Shown here piece by piece: positions 62,381-64,000 of a DNA stretch of 64,000 bases (the first letter of the stretch is position 1; the number at the start of each line of letters is the position of its first letter). The stretch lies in the NCBI RefSeq assembly GCF_003020125.1, contig NZ_PYFW01000001.1, positions 1,612,001 through 1,676,000 on the forward strand. Reading direction: 5' to 3'. The stretch comes from Bradyrhizobium sp. MOS003 (lineage in GTDB: Bacteria; Pseudomonadota; Alphaproteobacteria; Rhizobiales; Xanthobacteraceae). The notes beneath the pieces are model-generated. The model saw nothing but the letters and a program-made list of their open reading frames with translations, made no database searches and had not been told where the DNA came from. The translations under genes were made by a program, and so were the position numbers.

Positions 62381-63270
62381 GTCCGCCCCTTCATCTGTTC
62401 GATCAGGTCATGTGCCTGTTGCGGCGCGGTGATCCCATCGGCCGACATCATATCGGCTCCCATCGACGCCACAAGGCCGGGCTGGGCGGTTATCATCGGG
62501 CCGCCCAGAATGATGCCGACCTGCCGGTTGCGCGAATCGCGCCTGATGTCGTGGATGTCTTTCTTCAGCTCGTCCAGTCGCCGGTCGCTGCTCACGGAGA
62601 AGCCGACAATGTCGAACCAGTGATTATGCACCAAGGATGTCAGCTCTTGGTGCGACGAAAACGGCCCGGTGCATAGATTCCAGCCGGCGCGACGGAAGAA
62701 TTCGGCCACCATGGATAGTCCGAAGCTGTGCTGGTCACCGGGAATGATCGTCAGCAGGGCAGATTCCCCGCCGTGGTTGTCACTGGCTTCCTGCACGAAG
62801 CTGTCGCCGAGGCGGTGCATGATGAGCTGCAGTCGACCGACACCGAGTGTCACGCTGGCAAAATCCGTCGTGTCCGATTCCCACTGCGCGCCGAGCTGTC
62901 GCGCTGCGGGCGCCAGCAGCTCGAGAAAGATCGATTCGACCGAGGCGCCTTTCGCCTGGAGCTCCACGACATAGGCGAACGCCGCACCGTCATCGGCGCC
63001 AAGCGCCAGGGCGGCGAACATTTCCACTTCGGTCGGCGTGGTCGATTCGGTGTTTGCCGCAGGCTTTGCAATGGGCGTGCTGCGTAACGCCAGCACGATC
63101 TTGGGAATGATCTGGGTCTTGATGGTTCTGACCACGGCGACGGGCTGCAACGACGGCCGAAAGCGCCAGATCGGCGTCGGGAGCCGCTGTCGAAGCGATT
63201 TGGTACGACGCGGCGAAGCGGTGTCGGTGGTGCTGCCGGCTGAGAAGGATTGCTCGTTCACATCGGTCAT
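62377..63270 (-). CDS. ppaA: AerR/PpaA-type cobalamin-binding regulator
   Basis: The 297-residue protein has an unstructured N-terminus of about 80 residues, a helical segment, and a B12-binding-like domain. The candidate cobalamin-ligand His181 is in IIPGDQHSFGLSMVAEFFRR, with WFDIVGFSVSSDRRL and GIILGGPM following. AerR/PpaA proteins bind hydroxocobalamin and modulate PpsR/CrtJ. It is coupled to hmuO, so chromophore supply and an antirepressor-type regulator are made together. It diverges from bchF. Confidence 0.9.
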   Translation of the reverse strand: MTDVNEQSFSAGSTTDTASPRRTKSLRQRLPTPIWRFRPSLQPVAVVRTIKTQIIPKIVLALRSTPIAKPAANTESTTPTEVEMFAALALGADDGAAFAYVVELQAKGASVESIFLELLAPAARQLGAQWESDTTDFASVTLGVGRLQLIMHRLGDSFVQEASDNHGGESALLTIIPGDQHSFGLSMVAEFFRRAGWNLCTGPFSSHQELTSLVHNHWFDIVGFSVSSDRRLDELKKDIHDIRRDSRNRQVGIILGGPMITAQPGLVASMGADMMSADGITAPQQAHDLIEQMKGRT

Positions 63271-63326
63271 TCTTCACTCCCCCCAACATTAAGTCCCCGA
63301 GTCAAAAAACCGTCAAGTTGAATTTA

Positions 63327-63344
63327 CGTATAGTTTAGTTGACA
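63327..63344. promoter_or_regulatory. Degenerate PpsR-like site between ppaA and bchF
   Basis: CGTATAGTTTAGTTGACA differs from TGT-N12-ACA at one fixed base and includes TTGACA. It lies 57 bases before ppaA and could pair with the exact site at 63509. Confidence 0.4.
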
Positions 63345-63508
63345 GTTTCTGAAGCGAGGTTTAGCCTTCTGTCCATCAAGCCCGCACATAGGGAGTGGCG
63401 CGGTGCAGTTTCGAGAAGCAAAAACCGGCCAGTTTCGCGAACGCGGCAACCATTCGCCGGTAGTTGCTCGATTTCCCCAGCCGATATCGCATCACTGCGA
63501 CGGAGGAC

Positions 63509-63526
63509 TGTCAAACAATCTTTACA
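63509..63526. promoter_or_regulatory. PpsR site immediately upstream of bchF
   Basis: TGTCAAACAATCTTTACA fits TGT-N12-ACA exactly. It ends 8 bases before the GTG proposed as the bchF start, so it overlaps the leader or ribosome-binding region unless the true start is further downstream. Confidence 0.75.
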
Positions 63527-63534
63527 GTTGCGCG

Positions 63535-64000
63535 GTGGAATCCGTCGCTGCGCCTGCGAATGAAATTTCGAAAGCTGTCGATGTTGCATCCACGGGGCGT
63601 TCGACGGCGCAAGGACTTAAGGCGCTGTACACCCCCGAACAGCGCATGCGCCGCGATGCAACAAAGTGGACGTTGGTGCAGGGCATTCTCGCGCCGGTTC
63701 AGTTTGCCGTTTTCCTGATGAGCCTCGTACTGGTGCTCCATTATCTCTCGACAGGCGATGGATGGGGCGTCGCAACGGCGTCGATCGTCATCAAGACGCT
63801 CGTGCTCTACGCAATCATGATCACAGGCTCGATCTGGGAACGTGAAGTCTTCGGCTGCTATCTGTTTGCACCGGCGTTCTTCTGGGAAGACGTCTTCAGC
63901 TTCCTGGTGCTGGCACTGCACACTGCCTATCTGGTCGCGCTGTTCGCAGGGCTCGGCGATCCGCGCCAGCAGATGCTGCTCGCACTGGCTGCCTATGCGT
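63535..64000 (+). CDS. bchF: 2-vinyl bacteriochlorophyllide hydratase, 5' part (window end)
   Basis: The frame is open to the window end and encodes at least 155 residues. YTPEQRMRRDATKWTLVQGI, APVQFAVFLMSLVLVL, MITGSIWEREVFGCYLFAPA and FFWEDVFSFLVLALHTAYLV match BchF, a membrane enzyme that hydrates the 3-vinyl group. The 35-residue leader before LYTPEQ is unusual in length. GTG 63535 is the best upstream start, but no good ribosome-binding site precedes it. The rest of a bchFNBHLM-type operon probably follows. Confidence 0.88.
   Translation, partial: MESVAAPANEISKAVDVASTGRSTAQGLKALYTPEQRMRRDATKWTLVQGILAPVQFAVFLMSLVLVLHYLSTGDGWGVATASIVIKTLVLYAIMITGSIWEREVFGCYLFAPAFFWEDVFSFLVLALHTAYLVALFAGLGDPRQQMLLALAAYA

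Noticed and set aside
1..64000. CRISPR arrays, tRNA or rRNA genes
   Set aside because: I saw no regularly spaced repeat array and no tRNA- or rRNA-like sequence, including near the integrases, though reading by eye could miss a tRNA.

Overview
The window comes from an alphaproteobacterium, very probably a photosynthetic Bradyrhizobium of the aeschynomenoid type (ORS278/BTAi1-like) or a close relative. The basis is the high GC content together with a photosynthesis gene cluster that carries two PpsR genes, a bacteriophytochrome, a heme oxygenase and an AerR-like protein. It also has pufBALM without an adjacent pufC or pufX.

Positions 1 to about 15,160 are a decayed, mobile-element-rich accessory region. 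It holds an IS3-family remnant inserted in a MAPEG gene, a frameshifted SgcJ-like gene, a scrambled IS110-family transposase, the stump of a C5 cytosine methyltransferase and two tyrosine recombinases (3905-5248 and 12863-14755). The second recombinase has had its 3' end rewritten by a 136 bp tandem duplication. An att-like repeat lies just upstream of it, and beyond that is a truncated SbmA/BacA-like transporter gene. Between the recombinases is the most interesting locus: a tightly coupled minus-strand operon (7068-11079) for a GIY-YIG/DUF4357 protein, a soluble AAA+ ATPase fused to an FtsH-type M41 zinc-peptidase domain, and a DnaQ-like DEDDh exonuclease. A divergent XRE regulator faces it across a 16 bp-arm palindrome. 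This looks like an anti-mobile-element (defence) operon that I cannot match to a named system.

Positions 15,160-28,018 carry general functions. These are a sugar-use block (PfkB-type hexose kinase, glucokinase, GH1 beta-glucosidase, divergent agarase-like hydrolase), PEP synthase, a CheY-like receiver, an ECF sigma factor, a small membrane protein, DUF427, a membrane alpha/beta hydrolase and DUF3422.

Positions 28,316-64,000 are the photosynthesis gene cluster. Its order is hemC, bchI, bchD, hemE(-), alpha/beta hydrolase, bchO, crtI, crtB, hemF, crtC(-), crtD(-), crtE, crtF, bchC, bchX, bchY, bchZ, pufQ-like, pufB, pufA, pufL, pufM, ppsR1, bchG, bch2/pucC-type, bchP, tspO, small membrane protein, cycA(-), ppsR2, bphP, hmuO(-), aerR/ppaA(-) and bchF (cut by the window end). 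Together these make protoporphyrin precursors, bacteriochlorophyll a, spirilloxanthin-series carotenoids, the reaction centre and LH1, and the light/oxygen regulators. Exact TGT-N12-ACA PpsR sites lie before crtI (two), between crtD and crtE, before bchC, before cycA, before ppsR2 and before bchF. FixK/FNR-type boxes lie before bchC and between cycA and ppsR2. One strong PpsR-like site lies outside the cluster, upstream of the ECF sigma factor.
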